Assembly (NCBI GenBank): GCA_038501195.1
Contig: JBBPUQ010000005.1
Span: 1,736,001 to 1,800,000, forward strand
Length of the DNA: 64,000 bases
Direction of reading: 5' to 3'
Source of the DNA: Nemania diffusa
Taxonomy: Eukaryota; Ascomycota; Sordariomycetes; Xylariales; Xylariaceae
The position numbers and the translations under genes were made by a program. Below the pieces are notes generated by a model. The model saw only the letters and a list, made by a program, of their open reading frames with translations. It was not told where the DNA came from and ran no database searches. Position 1 is the stretch's first letter. Each line of letters begins with the position of its first letter. Below, piece by piece: positions 39,324-51,220 of the stretch.

Positions 39324-40461
39324 ATGAGCTCCTACCCTAATCCAGTAGCTACAGGCCTCCATGCCCCAGATGAGTTGCTAGGAGCGCCATGCGACTGTCT
39401 CTTGCACCACCGCGCACTTGAGACTCATCCGCCCAGGACTCCAAAGCGCAATGTTGAGGAATCATATAGGATCGATGGATCTGCCACCAAGCCCCTAAAT
39501 TCCTCCATTACCCCCCCTGCCAAGAGAGTGAAGGCACCGGTCCACGGTCACAGCAGTTTTGACAGTGTCTTGAGTGCGGAAAAGCTCATATGCCCCTTCT
39601 ACATGAGAGACAAGCACAGCCAAGCCATTTCCAAAAGTTGCATGCCTCCAGGTTACACTTCAATCAGTCGCTTGAAGTGAGTGATGGCTTTCAATCAAGA
39701 TACCTAATTATTTACTATGTGATCATACCCTGCTAATTGCTGTTTGTCGCGTTGACACAGAGAGCATCTCAAGCGGTGTCACACACAGCTCGAAAACCAA
39801 TGTAATCGCTGCCATGAGACATTCAAAAACGCTGATAGCCTTGCTGCTCATCAGAGAAGCCAAGTTACCTGCAACTTGAGCCATGCCCGTTCGCTCCCAG
39901 GTATCATGACCACAGATCAGTGGGATGCTGTGCGATCCCGGAAGCGGTCAAACTTGAGCACGGAAGAGAAATGGAAATCAATATATAGTATCTTATTTCC
40001 AGGCGACAGTCATGTCCCTAGCCCCTGTATGTTCCCATCGATTTTCTAGCTCCCATGACTTCAAACTAATGCGATGCCGTCCCCTAGACAAGGTCGAACT
40101 CTGCGGCACGTGCATTACCACCGCTGATTCGCGCCTGCTGGACGAAGTTGAACAGCATCTGTTGCGTGAGCTTGACTCATTCACTAAGAGCGAGGCAACT
40201 GTCATGACCACTAATCAGATCGTCACCGATATTCGTGCACGTATTCTCGCCGTCTGCAACAGGTTCCGGCAACCCCGGAATTTTGACCCGGCTGCTAATA
40301 GTCAAGTCCATATTTCGTCCGACTCTCAGCCTCCTAAATACCCACTAGAGGACATAGGATGCAGGATAGTCTCGCCAGAGAACACCTTGCTTCCGCCCGC
40401 ACCTGTTGATGAGTGGCTCGACGATGGGCTCTCTGAGTGGCTACCTATTCAGGAACACTAA
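39324..40461 (+). CDS. Fungal C2H2-type zinc-finger-like protein, three exons
   Basis: Exons 39324-39676, 39761-40026 and 40088-40461 give 330 residues; introns (GTGAGT...ACAG, 84 bp; GTATGT...CTAG, 61 bp) join in frame. The core is the fungal motif ICPFY (Cys about 90), SKSCMPPG (Cys about 106), RLKEHLKRCH (about 116-125), then a second finger CNRCHETF...AHQRS...C (about 132-160), followed by WKSIYSILFPGDSHVPSPY across the second splice. This is the 'CPFyk.dp..y..C.gpGf..i.RlKeHL.R.H' family, common and expanded in ascomycetes; its role is unknown and a DNA- or RNA-binding function is inference. The N-terminus is Pro/Ser-rich and the acidic C-terminus ends in DEWLDDGLSEWL. It is intact although only 1 kb from the RIP block. 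ATG 39324 is the first in frame. Confidence 0.8.
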
Positions 40462-41260
40462 GCCCACTAAAATTGAAGTCCCAAAGCAAATAAGGTTATG
40501 CGGGGTAATTTTGTGCCCACTCCTTAAGTAGGCATTCATCCCCCAACAAGGCACCCAAGTACATAGATAGAAAGAAGTAGACTATCTAGATGAAGACCTC
40601 TTGTACTTTGGAAGGACTCTAAGGTACTATTTACTATAGTTACTTAAGGATGTTTATTTGTTGACGTATCGGGAGATGGAAAGAACACGCAAGGGCCATC
40701 TCTCCTTTCTATGCTGTGTAATAACTTAGCTCGTCACGTAGATTTCAAATTCAATCTTTCAACTTAATCATGATGACCAACACCTCTAGCCCGTAGTAAT
40801 TGATAAGAGGTTGCTTCTCATGTCTTCGAAGTTCATCCCACTTCAAGATCAAGTTTGTCTGGGCTTAACATTGAAGAGGGAAGACATTGAAATTTATAAA
40901 CAGGCAGAACTGGAATTATATTTTTCACATTGCCGAGCTCCTATAATCGACGTGTTGTGCGGGGTGTCTACAGCAGTCCATTCCCCCGCGGGTATGACAC
41001 CGGTAAAAAGCACGGGCGAATTGCTTCCATTTCAAGTGGCCCATCTCATTCGTTCGGACGGGAACACACCTACCAAGTTCCAAAGAAGCATATCCAAGAT
41101 CATACGCGAGGTCCTTACTGCGTGCGACAATGGGTATTAGTAATTTCCTTGGAAATCTAGCTCTCGTAGGGTTGAGAGGGAGTTCTTCCTTTAAACTTTA
41201 CGCTTCAATATTAGATCGATTATACTAGGAGCGCAAAATCTACAAAACAAGATCCTAAGC
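40462..41260. other. Intergenic stretch without recognised gene
   Basis: 800 bp of mixed composition. An open frame at 40811-41140 has no upstream ATG and no family resemblance; it may be spurious or an eroded exon. Confidence 0.5.
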
Positions 41261-42217
41261 ATGATGCATCTGTCGCAAATTTTCTGGTCTGTATCACTGC
41301 TGCTCACGACACCCACCCTGGCAGTGCTCAAAGTGGCAAGCAACCTAGAAGTCATCGAGTGGACACCCGAACTCATCGCAAAAGAGGACTACTACAATGG
41401 GACCGTCAACATCGTCAATGGGGGAATCCCAAGCCTAGCAAGCGACCCCAGCGTAGACCTAGGCGCCAATTCCGAAACCCAGCTCCTCCGGCAATACGCC
41501 TCACACAAGAACCTCCGGACAGTCCTCACGACTGCGGAAGTGTACTACCGCATCGTCGCGAGCAGGAAGAAGGGGATCGAAAAGCTCGAGGACCTCAAAG
41601 GAAAGCGGATCGGCGCCTTCCCATTGACGTCATCCGAGTATTTCGTGCAGACGTTCCTCGCGACGGTCGGCCTAGCGCCGTCAGACTACACCATCGTAGC
41701 CGGGGGCACGTGTTCGCAGGAGCCGTGCGGCGCCAGCACGTTCCCGGCAATGCTTCGGCGCGGCGCCATCGACGCCATCGGCATGTGGGAGCCGAGCGTG
41801 CAGCTGGGCGCCGAGGCCCTCGCCGCCGGCGACGCGGTCATCTTCGAGCAGACCATCTACCGCGAGATCTACGGCCTCGCGACCACGGCCGAGAAGCTGG
41901 CCGACCCCGCGAAGCGCGCCGAGATCGTGGCCTTCGTCGCCGCGCTCGTCAAGGCCGAGGACGTCTTCCGCACCGACCCCGACAAGGTCATCGCGAGGGC
42001 CGCCGCGGCCGTCAAGACCAACGCCACGCTGCTCAAGGAGGTGTGGCCGGTCCACAGGTGGTCGGCGCGCAACCCGCTCGATATCGTCGACGTCATGCTC
42101 GAAGAGGACAAGTATGTCGCGCGCGCGGACCGTCGGACGCCCATGTCGAGGGATGTGCTTGAGACGCTTGTTGACAGGACGATATTGGCTGACGCTTTAG
42201 TGCTTGGGGAAAATTGA
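41261..42217 (+). CDS. Secreted NMT1/THI5-like (SsuA-type) substrate-binding-fold protein
   Basis: A single exon, 318 residues, ATG to TGA. An N-terminal hydrophobic stretch (residues about 4-22, ending TPTLAVL) fits a signal peptide. Family landmarks in order are EWTPELIA, VNGGIPSL, SETQLLRQYASHKNLR, AEVYYRIVASRKKGI, LEDLKGKRIGAFPLTSSEYF, a CSQEPCG Cys pair, DAIGMWEPSVQLG and IYREIYGL. This is the NMT1/THI5-like domain of periplasmic-binding type, here in a predicted secreted fungal protein; the ligand is unknown. It lacks thiamine-synthesis context, so it is not THI5 itself. N-glycosylation sequons NGT and NAT are present. Codons 150-300 are very GC-rich at third positions, unlike the flanks, which suggests an actively maintained gene. 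The family's bacterial-like fold leaves old lateral transfer possible. Confidence 0.83.
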   Translation: MMHLSQIFWSVSLLLTTPTLAVLKVASNLEVIEWTPELIAKEDYYNGTVNIVNGGIPSLASDPSVDLGANSETQLLRQYASHKNLRTVLTTAEVYYRIVASRKKGIEKLEDLKGKRIGAFPLTSSEYFVQTFLATVGLAPSDYTIVAGGTCSQEPCGASTFPAMLRRGAIDAIGMWEPSVQLGAEALAAGDAVIFEQTIYREIYGLATTAEKLADPAKRAEIVAFVAALVKAEDVFRTDPDKVIARAAAAVKTNATLLKEVWPVHRWSARNPLDIVDVMLEEDKYVARADRRTPMSRDVLETLVDRTILADALVLGEN

Positions 42218-42797
42218 TGTACATACTTAGTATTACAGAAGGGCCCGGAGAGGGCACAGTGTTGTTCAGGCTCCTTAAATTGCTACGTCTCTAACAAAAT
42301 GCTAATCAATATCTCTCGCTTGGATTATCAATTGTAGGTAAAGTTATCGCCTAACAGATAAGGTAAAAAAGAAGAGGCTATATTTACATTTATTTCAGGG
42401 AACAAGTATCTCTGCATGTTTAATAGAATACCTGATCATATCTAACCGGAGCACAAGCAAATTCTATAATAGTCAACTCTCAACCCCACACCTAGGAATA
42501 TCTATGTCGTGGTATTTTACCGCAGATTTTAGACCGCGACCTCTGTCAGGGAGGATTAAGGGGGTTACCTCGATGGAATGTCTCTTTCTAGAAACTTGAC
42601 GAACTCTGGATCATTAAATTGGGCACTTTAACGACTTGTATTTAACCGCTACTTATTTCGGCATGGGTAAGTCCAGTATCAGAACCCGGATGAGCGTAGC
42701 TGCATCCTGCCGCTAAACCCTAAGAGCGGGGCATGCAGGTCACTTCTCCGAGGACGTATCTAGCCGTATTTGGCAAGGGCCTGTATAAAACCTATAA
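42218..42797. other. Intergenic stretch without recognised gene
   Basis: 580 bp downstream of the NMT1-like gene, AT-leaning, up to the clean 399-bp repeat. Nothing recognised. Confidence 0.5.
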
Positions 42798-43196
42798 TCT
42801 ACAGCACATCACAGGGCACACCGGTTGCAGTATAGTTGGTAGTACTGGTATTGGGGGGAGCGTGAGCCTAAATAGGCTCGCTTTCGAAGCGAGGCCGATG
42901 CTAGCCTGTAGCCGCTGGATTATAGTTAATCCAGGGCCGAAGAGGGATGCACTGCGAGCATCAAATTTGCAGTAGTATAGCCTCGAAAGCAAGCCTATAA
43001 GTGCCCTACTAGCTAGCTATATAAATCAAACAAACAGAAAAAAGACAAAACAAAACAAAGAAAACAACGCAAATAGTGATAAATAGGGAGGTGGGCGGGA
43101 CGAATTTGCAACGTATTTGAGCCGAGTGTGCCTAATAATGTGGTGTTGTAGAAGGGAAGTTGTGCGGTGGGTCCCTGAACCCTGTAGAACCACCTA
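42798..43196 (+). repeat. 399-bp repeat, clean copy (reference for RIP)
   Basis: It runs from TCTACAGCACATCACAGGGC to GTAGAACCACCTA and has near-normal GC. The word TCTACAG at the start is inverted as CTGTAGA eight bases before the end. It is the apparently unmutated counterpart of 4381-4779, 4780-4987 and 38430-38532. It has no TG...CA ends, so it is not a typical LTR; it is perhaps a non-autonomous element or a tandem satellite unit. No coding capacity. Confidence 0.88.
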
Positions 43197-46100
43197 TTAA
43201 TTGATCTAGACTAGCACTTTGTAGAGTCCTACGAAGACTTGAAGAGGTGAACTTAGGGTCACTGAAAGAAGAAAAAAAGATTTTATTATGTTAAATAAAG
43301 GGCTGGCTGGCGCCAAGGTCTATTATTAATTTTATATTAACTGTGGGCGAGCTTTTGCTTCTACAGTTGGTCTGATCAGAATTACGACCTACCTACCTTA
43401 GATACCCGAGCAGATGAACATCAATGAACATTTATCTTCCCCCCCTCCTATTGGCCTATGCTTTCCAACACATGATAACTCCCTATATTACATTGATCTG
43501 CAGTACCTATACAGTATAGTTAATTGGCAAGCATACGGGTGCACCTTGACCCTCAAGCCTGAAGCCCTATGCGGCCCTTCTAGGGGCAGGGGTATGGGCC
43601 CTGTCGGAACTTTTCCACGTGGCATGGTGCATGGGTCTACAGAGTATAGAAATGTCACTATCTCAAACCCCTGTCTTAGGTACTTATAACGCCACCGCAA
43701 TTTCCTCAGTTACGCAGAGTAGACTTATGAGCCCGGCATGGGGTGAAACTCGATGATGGAACGCAATCTTTGATATACTCTTTCTAATGCATACCTAAGG
43801 CAGGTTATATATCGCAATGTAATCTCTCCAGGTTCCTTGCTAATCACCATTGTCCTTGTGTGTACGTACATGCCCCTTTTTGAGTCTTAACGATGGCTCT
43901 TTGAATTGCAGAAACAAGATATGCTGCCTCCTCGAGGTTTATCTCCCAAACCTTATCACTAATCGTCATGAGAATGTGCATATTGAACTGGTGCATGACT
44001 AGACGCGAGTGGCGTTTGCCTGTCTGCTAGTCGTCTGCAATATTTTCAAGCCCTTCCGTCTTGAATGTTTCTTACAGTCGTCTCGCCTATTTAAGGTTGG
44101 TATTGGTATCCGTCTGCATCATCAGTTCTTGTACGGCTTCCAATAACTCTGTAGGTAGGTCTGGTGCATTAATCTCGACATATTGTGATTCGACGTTGAT
44201 CCCACACTACTGCAAATAACTCCCATGTTCTAGATGCGAGAAAGGGGCAAGTTCGCTGTAAAACACGCTGAGCTGAGTGTGTTCACAACGTCATAGGTTT
44301 AGCAAGTTCTGTAGTACGGATGTCGGTCGTGTTCGATTGCGAACACAATAAGGCGAACATTGACAATATCAAACACGCCTAGACGATCCCCTAGCACCTC
44401 GTCAAAAGAGTTCCTTTTTCGGAGTGAGAAGTTTTGGGGGAAACCATTCACTTGTCCCAGCCTGCTCAATATCGAAATCGTGGCCAACCAATTCCGTTCT
44501 CGTGCTTGGATTCAACTGGGTGTGCAAGTCCAAGAGCCGAGAGCTTTGTCTGCGAGCCAAGTACTGTAACTCAAGTAAGGGTTAGGCCTTACCTAGATCC
44601 AGTAACGACATCAGCAACTTTGAAAAACTCGCTATCTCGTGGGATACCAGGATTCAGGCTGTAACCGAAGATATCTTTCTAGAGATGAGGTTGAAGATTG
44701 AGTATACTTTGAGATAACTAGATATTCAGGTGGATGGGCACATACTGATTGAAGTCGATTCAGAAAACAGCGCTGATATGCTGAAGTAGACGTACGTCAG
44801 TAGGCTACCCAGAGGGCTTGATACCGGCTCTCGTTTTTCACTTTAGACTTGTTTAAAGTGCATGTCGTCCTCTACCAGTTTGCAGGAGTGACTTGTCAGA
44901 TGGAGCAGTCTGGAAGGACTCTGAGATTTGGGACTTGTGTAATTCTTAAATACATTCTTCAGTCTAATCATTCTCAATACTGCGAGAGAGAGGTCCTGCT
45001 TAGGCTACGGTGATGTATCCTAACCGACTCTGGGGCTTCTAAAACGCCGATATACTACAATGGAGATTAAAGTCACTAACCACAGGGCGTATGCATAGAC
45101 TGGCCCTCATCATACATCTGCTCTTATGCAAAGACGGAAAGTCAGGGCACGTATTAGCACGAAAAGCAGCGACAGCTCACTCGAGAATGACAAGTAATTA
45201 GGAGGCGGCAAAGGAAGAACTTCTAGGATGTAAATTGCTCCTGAATCTCCATCTTGAACTCTCATTGATTCTCCTCAGCTGCCTGCCGCAACCTAATATC
45301 TCCCTAGGCATGCCCTAGCACCAAGAACGTATACTCGGTTGTTTCTTTTAACATGTGCATTTATTGAAGATATGATGTTCCCAATCATTCCCACATCGTC
45401 CCTTGTCGCTTCCCACCTTATCCCTTAAGTAACGCCTCATTTGGTCGTCAGAACACATCTGAAAGCTTCTCGATTCCTTCTCCTCCAGCACGGTCCTTCC
45501 CAATGTCCCTCTGCAAAAAGAACAGGTGGGAGAAAAAGCTCGATCGAGACCGAAAATGTTTGCTTGTCGACATCGCTGTTTCGAGTTGAAGAGCCCGTAG
45601 CTTCCTAGAATGATATGTCAGAACTTCATAGCAGGCTTATTTTGGTTCAGCGAGAAGGCGCTCTCATATCCACGTGTGACAGAGACGTACAGTGTGGCTA
45701 TCATAAACTCATTGGAACAGGAAAGCGGCCCACTCCATCAGGCCACTTTCACAGGATTTCAGAATGTCTGAATCTCAATCGGCATTATTACGTCTGTCAT
45801 TCGAAGCTGCCCGTGTGCGTGTCTAGACCACGTTCTAGTCTATCTAGTCGCGAAGTACTCCTTTTCGAGGCATCATGTACTATCGGTTGATTAGCGAGCG
45901 ACGAGGAGGTGTATGATCGCTAGAATTGAGGGCCTTACTTATATAAGAGTATATAAATGTTCATATTCTTTGTAACTGCCTTTCCTCTCCTTTACCTAGG
46001 CGATCAGGCACATGTGTAGGTACCTACGTGTATAGGCAGGTCTCCCAATCTGCCGTCTTTAGTAAGTAGCGCTCGATCCTCGGCGGTTCCCATAGAAGGC

Positions 46101-48535
46101 GCAGTCCTGGCCTTGACATCCAAATATCTGAAAAGAAGGCCTCGATCCAGAATCTCAAACGCTAGCGGTTGCAGCATGGTGCAGAATTAAGCGGTCAGCG
46201 TCGATTTCTTACAGGTACCTGTTCAGAGTCAGTGCCATACAGGCCAACATCAAAATGCTCCTGCGTGTTCATCAGAGAATAAGGTTTTATGTTCCATCGG
46301 AACCGAGAGATCGTTGCGTCCCGTACTGTCCTCGTCAGTATTTGTTTACAAGAGCGAGGGCGCGTCCTTTCCAAGATATGCTCGTTTTCGGAGACAATGG
46401 TCCGTTGGTGGCTGTATATAAAGCTCTCTCGTCCCCCATCTTCCTCGTCTCGTCTTCTTCTTTTTCTTCATCCTTGAAAAGCCGTTGGCTGGGTAGATCA
46501 CGAAGCGCCCGGCCGGGAGTATTGCAGCGTCATTGCACAGCGAGGCTGTAATACTTGGCTTGCATCCGCGAGCACGGTCCAATTTTTGATTTCACCTTTC
46601 TCCCCCTTCCCTCCTGGTTTGATTTCTGCTAACTCCATAGGTGCTTCGGGACCGAGGACGACCAGGCGTCTGGCACAACCCCATTGGAGGCTGCGTGGAA
46701 CCATTTTTTCAAACAAACTTGACTCCTTCGGGGGGATTTTTTTTTTTTCATCGGACTCTTCGCTGTATGCGGGGACCCGAAGAAGAAAAGTTTGGTGAAG
46801 AGTGAATGAGATCTGTGACATGTAGAAAGACAAGTGAATGAGTGAGGTGGTATCGGGGAATCGGGGATGCTCTGATGGGGGGTTGAGAGGAGGGGTCAAA
46901 AGGTGTATGGAAAAGAAGGGAGTAGAGTGAAGACAAAGCGCGAGGATGGTAGCTTATATATGTCGATGTCTTGTGCAGAAACGGTCTCCGGAAGCCCTAA
47001 TCAGGAGTCTCGCAGAACTAGCTAAACTAGGTGCCGGGCCTCTGAAGTTTGAGGCTGAGGTAAAAAGTTTCTAGTAAACCGATGCTCAAGCCAAATTTTG
47101 CGATATTTGGCCTCTCCATGAACCTTAAGTAGCGTTCGAAGAGTCTTTCTGCGTATAACGTTTGTGGTGTGTCAAAGGCTGCGCGTGATGTACCAGGATG
47201 CTAGTTGAGTACTAGGAAAGGAGAGCCAACTCTCGATATATCTTACCAAAGAGGCTATAGAACGAAACCGTCGAACTCTCTAGCTGAGGGGTATTGACAT
47301 GAATACGACGCTCATTCTTCGTCTAGAAGCACCCCTTACATCTATCGATGATCCTGCGCTGTTGGTGTTAAAAGCACGAGCACTTGGCATCCTAAGTGAG
47401 AATTGCTAGTGGTGGGTTACAATTACCTGCATGTGCTCATAAGAGGCTGCCAATACAACTAGCAAAGAAGCACTCGCGATTAAGATTTAAATCGTGGGCC
47501 TGTAAATTTGAAGGTTGAAGCGTCATGGACCACGTAATACTGCTACAGAACCTAAATATACTACGTACTCCTGGGGGAGGATTTCTCAAGAGACTAGCTG
47601 ACTTAGTAGCCGACGCGCCATTAAATGCTAAAATTTCGGACGATATACGTCTCGCCGAGGAGAGAACTCTCATCTAGATAGTAGATGTGATATAGTGGTC
47701 GGGATTGACCATTGATCTACCTACCTAGGTACTTACCATAGATGCTGAATGGGATAAGTGATGGCGATAGTTGGCAGCGCGCCTCGTGTTGCGTGGCTAG
47801 CTACCTAGATTTAAAGTAGTATAGAATAATATATGTATAAACTGCCAGTTATTACGCCTGGCTCTTATCTATCGAATATAGTAGTGACTTATTCTCGGCA
47901 GGGTTGGGCGATGGCGGCTGTTCGTAGGAGAGAACCTTGGAAGTATGTAGATACATACAAAAGAGAATTGAGTGAACAGTGGCTGTACTAAGATACCTCA
48001 TGTAGATAACTGTCCCGGATTTTATATGTGGCTAAGTCCGGTGGCTTGACAACTTCGCTCCGCAATCCATCAATAACCTAACAAGACCGTGCAAAGCTAG
48101 CATGCCTTGGCCATCGGGTAATATTGAAGTTTCTAAGTACCTACCAAAGTAATTGACGAGGTAATCACCATGAGGGATAGAATACAGCCACTATTCGTCG
48201 ATGTGTACCTACTAAATGTTTAGAGATCGCTTATGGTGGTGGTTTACTGAGCTGGGCTAGGCCGCTGGGGTACAGTACCTAGGTAGGTATCTGGTATCTA
48301 CAGTATGGCGCGCGGTACCGTCATTTAGATATCTGATAGGTAGATTAGGTACCTACCTAAGGTCGCTAATCTATCTAGCTCAGTCGCGTATCGACAACCT
48401 CTTCTCATCGCGATTTCAACCTATCTAGATGCGACCTCTAGACCGATCCGGTGACCTCATCATCTCCTTCAATTGACTCCTGGCCAATCGAAACCCGCCG
48501 CTGCCCGACTGGGATATTCTGTATAATAGTATGCA
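43197..48535. other. 5.3-kb gene-poor stretch
   Basis: Normal composition but no frame with recognisable domains. The longest frames (for example minus 46498-46899, 133 codons, and plus 46255-46551) overlap each other on opposite strands and look like chance. It contains several copies of the word ACCTAGGTA/TACCTAGGT and its palindromic forms (46017, 47715, 48275, 48340), a T-run at 46738, and TATAAA-like strings at 45950 and 46418. It could hold lncRNA or eroded genes that I cannot show. Confidence 0.5.
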
Positions 48536-50238
48536 ATGACAGAACAGTCATCAGGCGGTGCACCACCTGATGCGGCGCAGACACCCGCGCCAACAACAGC
48601 GCCGACCAAATCGCCGACCAAATCACCGACAACAACTCCAGCGACAACTCCAACAAGGACGACAAAGGGGACAGGGACAGGGACAGGGACGGAGACCGCA
48701 ACAGGGACGGCCACAGCTACAGCTACAGCTACGACCTCGGGGGAAGCTAGACAAAATACCGAGAAAGACAACACGCCACGGGCACGCCAGCCAGCGACGA
48801 CAGTCACATTTACCAAACCCAAGGCGCAATTACGCTGGCAACGGCCAAATCAACACTTACGGCCAACTACAACACCCCAATATGTATGTCCCAATGTCTA
48901 GGCTTTGTCTCGGCTCCTCATCAGCCTCTGCTCCCAGCTAGTCGGGTGCGATAGGTTGTTATGGCTAACAGAATCACTATTATCTAGACTGGTTTGACAC
49001 CCAACCAACCCCAGCAGCTCCAGCAACAATTCCAACACATCTCACCCCATCCCCCACCTCCGCCGCCGGTTCACCCATTTTCTAATCCGATAGCCGAGGC
49101 CGGTCTTCGCGATGAATTCTACGGCATCCTGGGGGAACTGGATCCTTACAGGGTTACTCCGAAGGAGTTCGTCCACTTGTTGGTGCATGCTGCCGTTCGG
49201 GATGGAGAGGTTGCCCAAGCTCTGCGCCGCCTGAACTATGACAGGGTCAATAGTCCGGGGACTTGGCACCCACCAGCGGCGCGGAACTTGACTACGCCTC
49301 CATATCCCAACCAACCGATTACTTCGATGCCGGGAGCTCAGGCGCTTGGCAACCCTCCTGCTCCACCGTCAGTTCCCGGCCAGCAAACTGCCGCCTCACT
49401 TACATCGCCACGACCGCCGAAGCGCAGACGGGGCGAGGCGGCTAAGGACCAGTCCAAGGATCTAAACCCGAAAATAATAATATATCAGGGTCCTCCGCAA
49501 CCACCACCACCTCCTCCTCCTCCGTTCCCTCACTATCGACAATCCTGGAAACACAGCTATGCCGCTGAGGGCCAATTACAAACAACCGCCCCTATACCAA
49601 GATCCCCTCCCCCTCCCCCACCGCTGTTGGGACCACGCAACGTACCCGGCCCAGTAGCAACACCAATTCCTATCGTATCTGTGCCGCCTGCTGTCCCCGA
49701 CAATACCCCGGCCAGCCCCCCTGCTGGTGATGCCAACGCTAACAGCAACGCCATTGAGCCAGTTGATGGTGAGCCGAAAGAGCAGGCTTGCAACTTTACG
49801 TGGGCATTGGACCGTGCAGAAACGCACTTGGGCTTTACAGGAAACTACGACAATACGTCTGAGACGAGGCAAATCAGTCTCGGTTATGAGATAGCGCTTA
49901 GACTGCAAAAGCTACTAAAGAAGTTAGACGCAGCGGTAGATAAGCATCTGACATTAGCTAACCGCGTGCATATTCTCACGGTTATGCGAGAGATCATAGC
50001 TGCAACTCTTGAAGCAGGTCAGACCGTCGGAAAGGAATGTCGCGAGTGTTCCCGCGAATTCGATAGCACTTTTCTTGCCGCCGTGTGCAAACTCACGCCT
50101 ATTCAGCTAAAAAGACTCAAAGTCCTCGAAGACGGGAAGTGGCTTGAGGAAATGCAAAGCCTCGTCACCGAAGCAAACAGGCAGGCCATGTTCCCCCTGC
50201 TTGTGCGAGCATTTGATCATATAAATTCTGCGGTTTAA
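48536..50238 (+). CDS. Pro/Thr-rich hypothetical protein with conserved-looking helical C-terminus, two exons
   Basis: Exons 48536-48883 and 48988-50238 (532 residues); the intron is GTATGT...GGCTAACA...CTAG with a clear branch-point CTAAC, and phase 0 on both sides. Residues 10-70 are a low-complexity Thr/Pro/Lys/Gly tract encoded by (GGGACA)n and (GCTACA)n repeats. Residues about 120-290 are rich in Pro and Gln (runs of 6-9 Pro). Residues about 135-195 (DEFYGILGELDPYRVTPKEF...LLVHAAVRDG) and the last 140 residues look folded and helical, with a CRECSREF Cys pair. I recognise no family. The tripartite layout suggests a nuclear scaffold or regulator, which is speculative. Confidence 0.7.
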
Positions 50239-50842
50239 CGGTGTTAAAGGTGAAATGAAGGAGTTCTTGATGATACCCCCATGTGTTTATTATACGGTTG
50301 ATAGGTATGCATAAGCATTGGGGATACTGGAGTGCCACCGGTCGGTTTTCATAGGTACTTGGCGTAGGAGGCGTGGACCAGTACTCTAGGGGGTTTTGTC
50401 TACCAATGATTGCACCTTGGTAGATGCGAGGAAAACGAAGTCATGAACAATCAAAACCTATACGAATGTCAGATAACACTCCTAACTGTTTAATTGTATT
50501 GTAGTGTTTTGCCCCATTTACTCTTTCCTCCGTTCAAAGCGAGAGCATAGGCTTTTGAGCTTACTCCAAAATCCGTTGACTATACATTGATATCTACCTT
50601 AGCCCCCCTGTGCATCTAGATTCTAGCTCTTCACCTAACAGGTACGTCTTCTCCCTTGCTAAATGAGTTCAAAGTGTTTTATACCTCACAAGTAAAGGGC
50701 CATGGCGAGCTGTGTCAGATCTCTAAGCAGGTTCCGCCAAAAGACCGAGACTAGCCAAATTTCATCGCATCCAAGTTATATATTCCCGTTCATGCAATCC
50801 GATTCCCAGTCGCGTAACAACCTTGGCCTCGCGAAAGTGAAC
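50239..50842. other. Intergenic stretch
   Basis: 600 bp between convergent genes, AT-leaning. A plus-strand frame at 50702-51073 has an ATG but overlaps the better-supported minus-strand gene. Nothing else seen. Confidence 0.45.
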
Positions 50843-51220
50843 TCAAACGGCGATAAGCTTCATACCCGCATCCAAGCCGCCCCTAGTGATAGCCTCGGAC
50901 GTGCAGCTTCCATACCAGGGGGCGAAAGCGCTGTAATGCCTCTCGAGATCCGCGTCTTTGGGACCTTCCTCCGGGCCCTGCGCGGCGCCCCGGCCGTAAA
51001 AGGGGTCGGTGGGGGGCTCGTTTGGCGCGTGCAGGATGGCGGCGACGGTGTCGCTGGCTACATCGGCATTTAGCGGGCCGGCCTTGTCTGCAGACGGCAT
51101 TAGGGGGGCGTAGACTTCGGAGCCCGCGGTCTTGGTAGTGGCGGCGAGCTTGATATGGTTTTTGGGGACATGTCGAGCTCCGTGAATGATCGCAGTAGTT
51201 GGCTTGGTTTGAGCAGTCAT
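50843..51220 (-). CDS. Small hypothetical protein (125 aa)
   Basis: ATG at 51220 (sequence MTAQTKPTTAIIHGARHVPK...), TGA at 50843. Codon third positions are dominated by C/G (GCC, GGC, CCC, ACC, AAG, GAC) in this frame only, in contrast to both flanks and to the competing frames, which argues for a real gene. It is Ala/Pro-rich, with no signal peptide, no membrane segment and no family I recognise. A GTATGA string in codon 121 could be a splice donor, in which case the C-terminus would differ from MKLIAV. Confidence 0.5.
   Translation of the reverse strand: MTAQTKPTTAIIHGARHVPKNHIKLAATTKTAGSEVYAPLMPSADKAGPLNADVASDTVAAILHAPNEPPTDPFYGRGAAQGPEEGPKDADLERHYSAFAPWYGSCTSEAITRGGLDAGMKLIAV

Noticed and set aside
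41359..42162. Long Arg-rich frames overlapping the NMT1/THI5-like gene
   Set aside because: Out-of-frame shadow caused by high third-position GC of the real gene.
46255..46899. Overlapping open frames on both strands
   Set aside because: They have no motif, no consistent codon bias and mostly no ATG; they compete with each other on the same DNA.
50702..51073. Plus-strand frame with ATG
   Set aside because: It is antisense to the 50843-51220 frame, whose GC-rich third positions indicate that the minus strand is the coding one.
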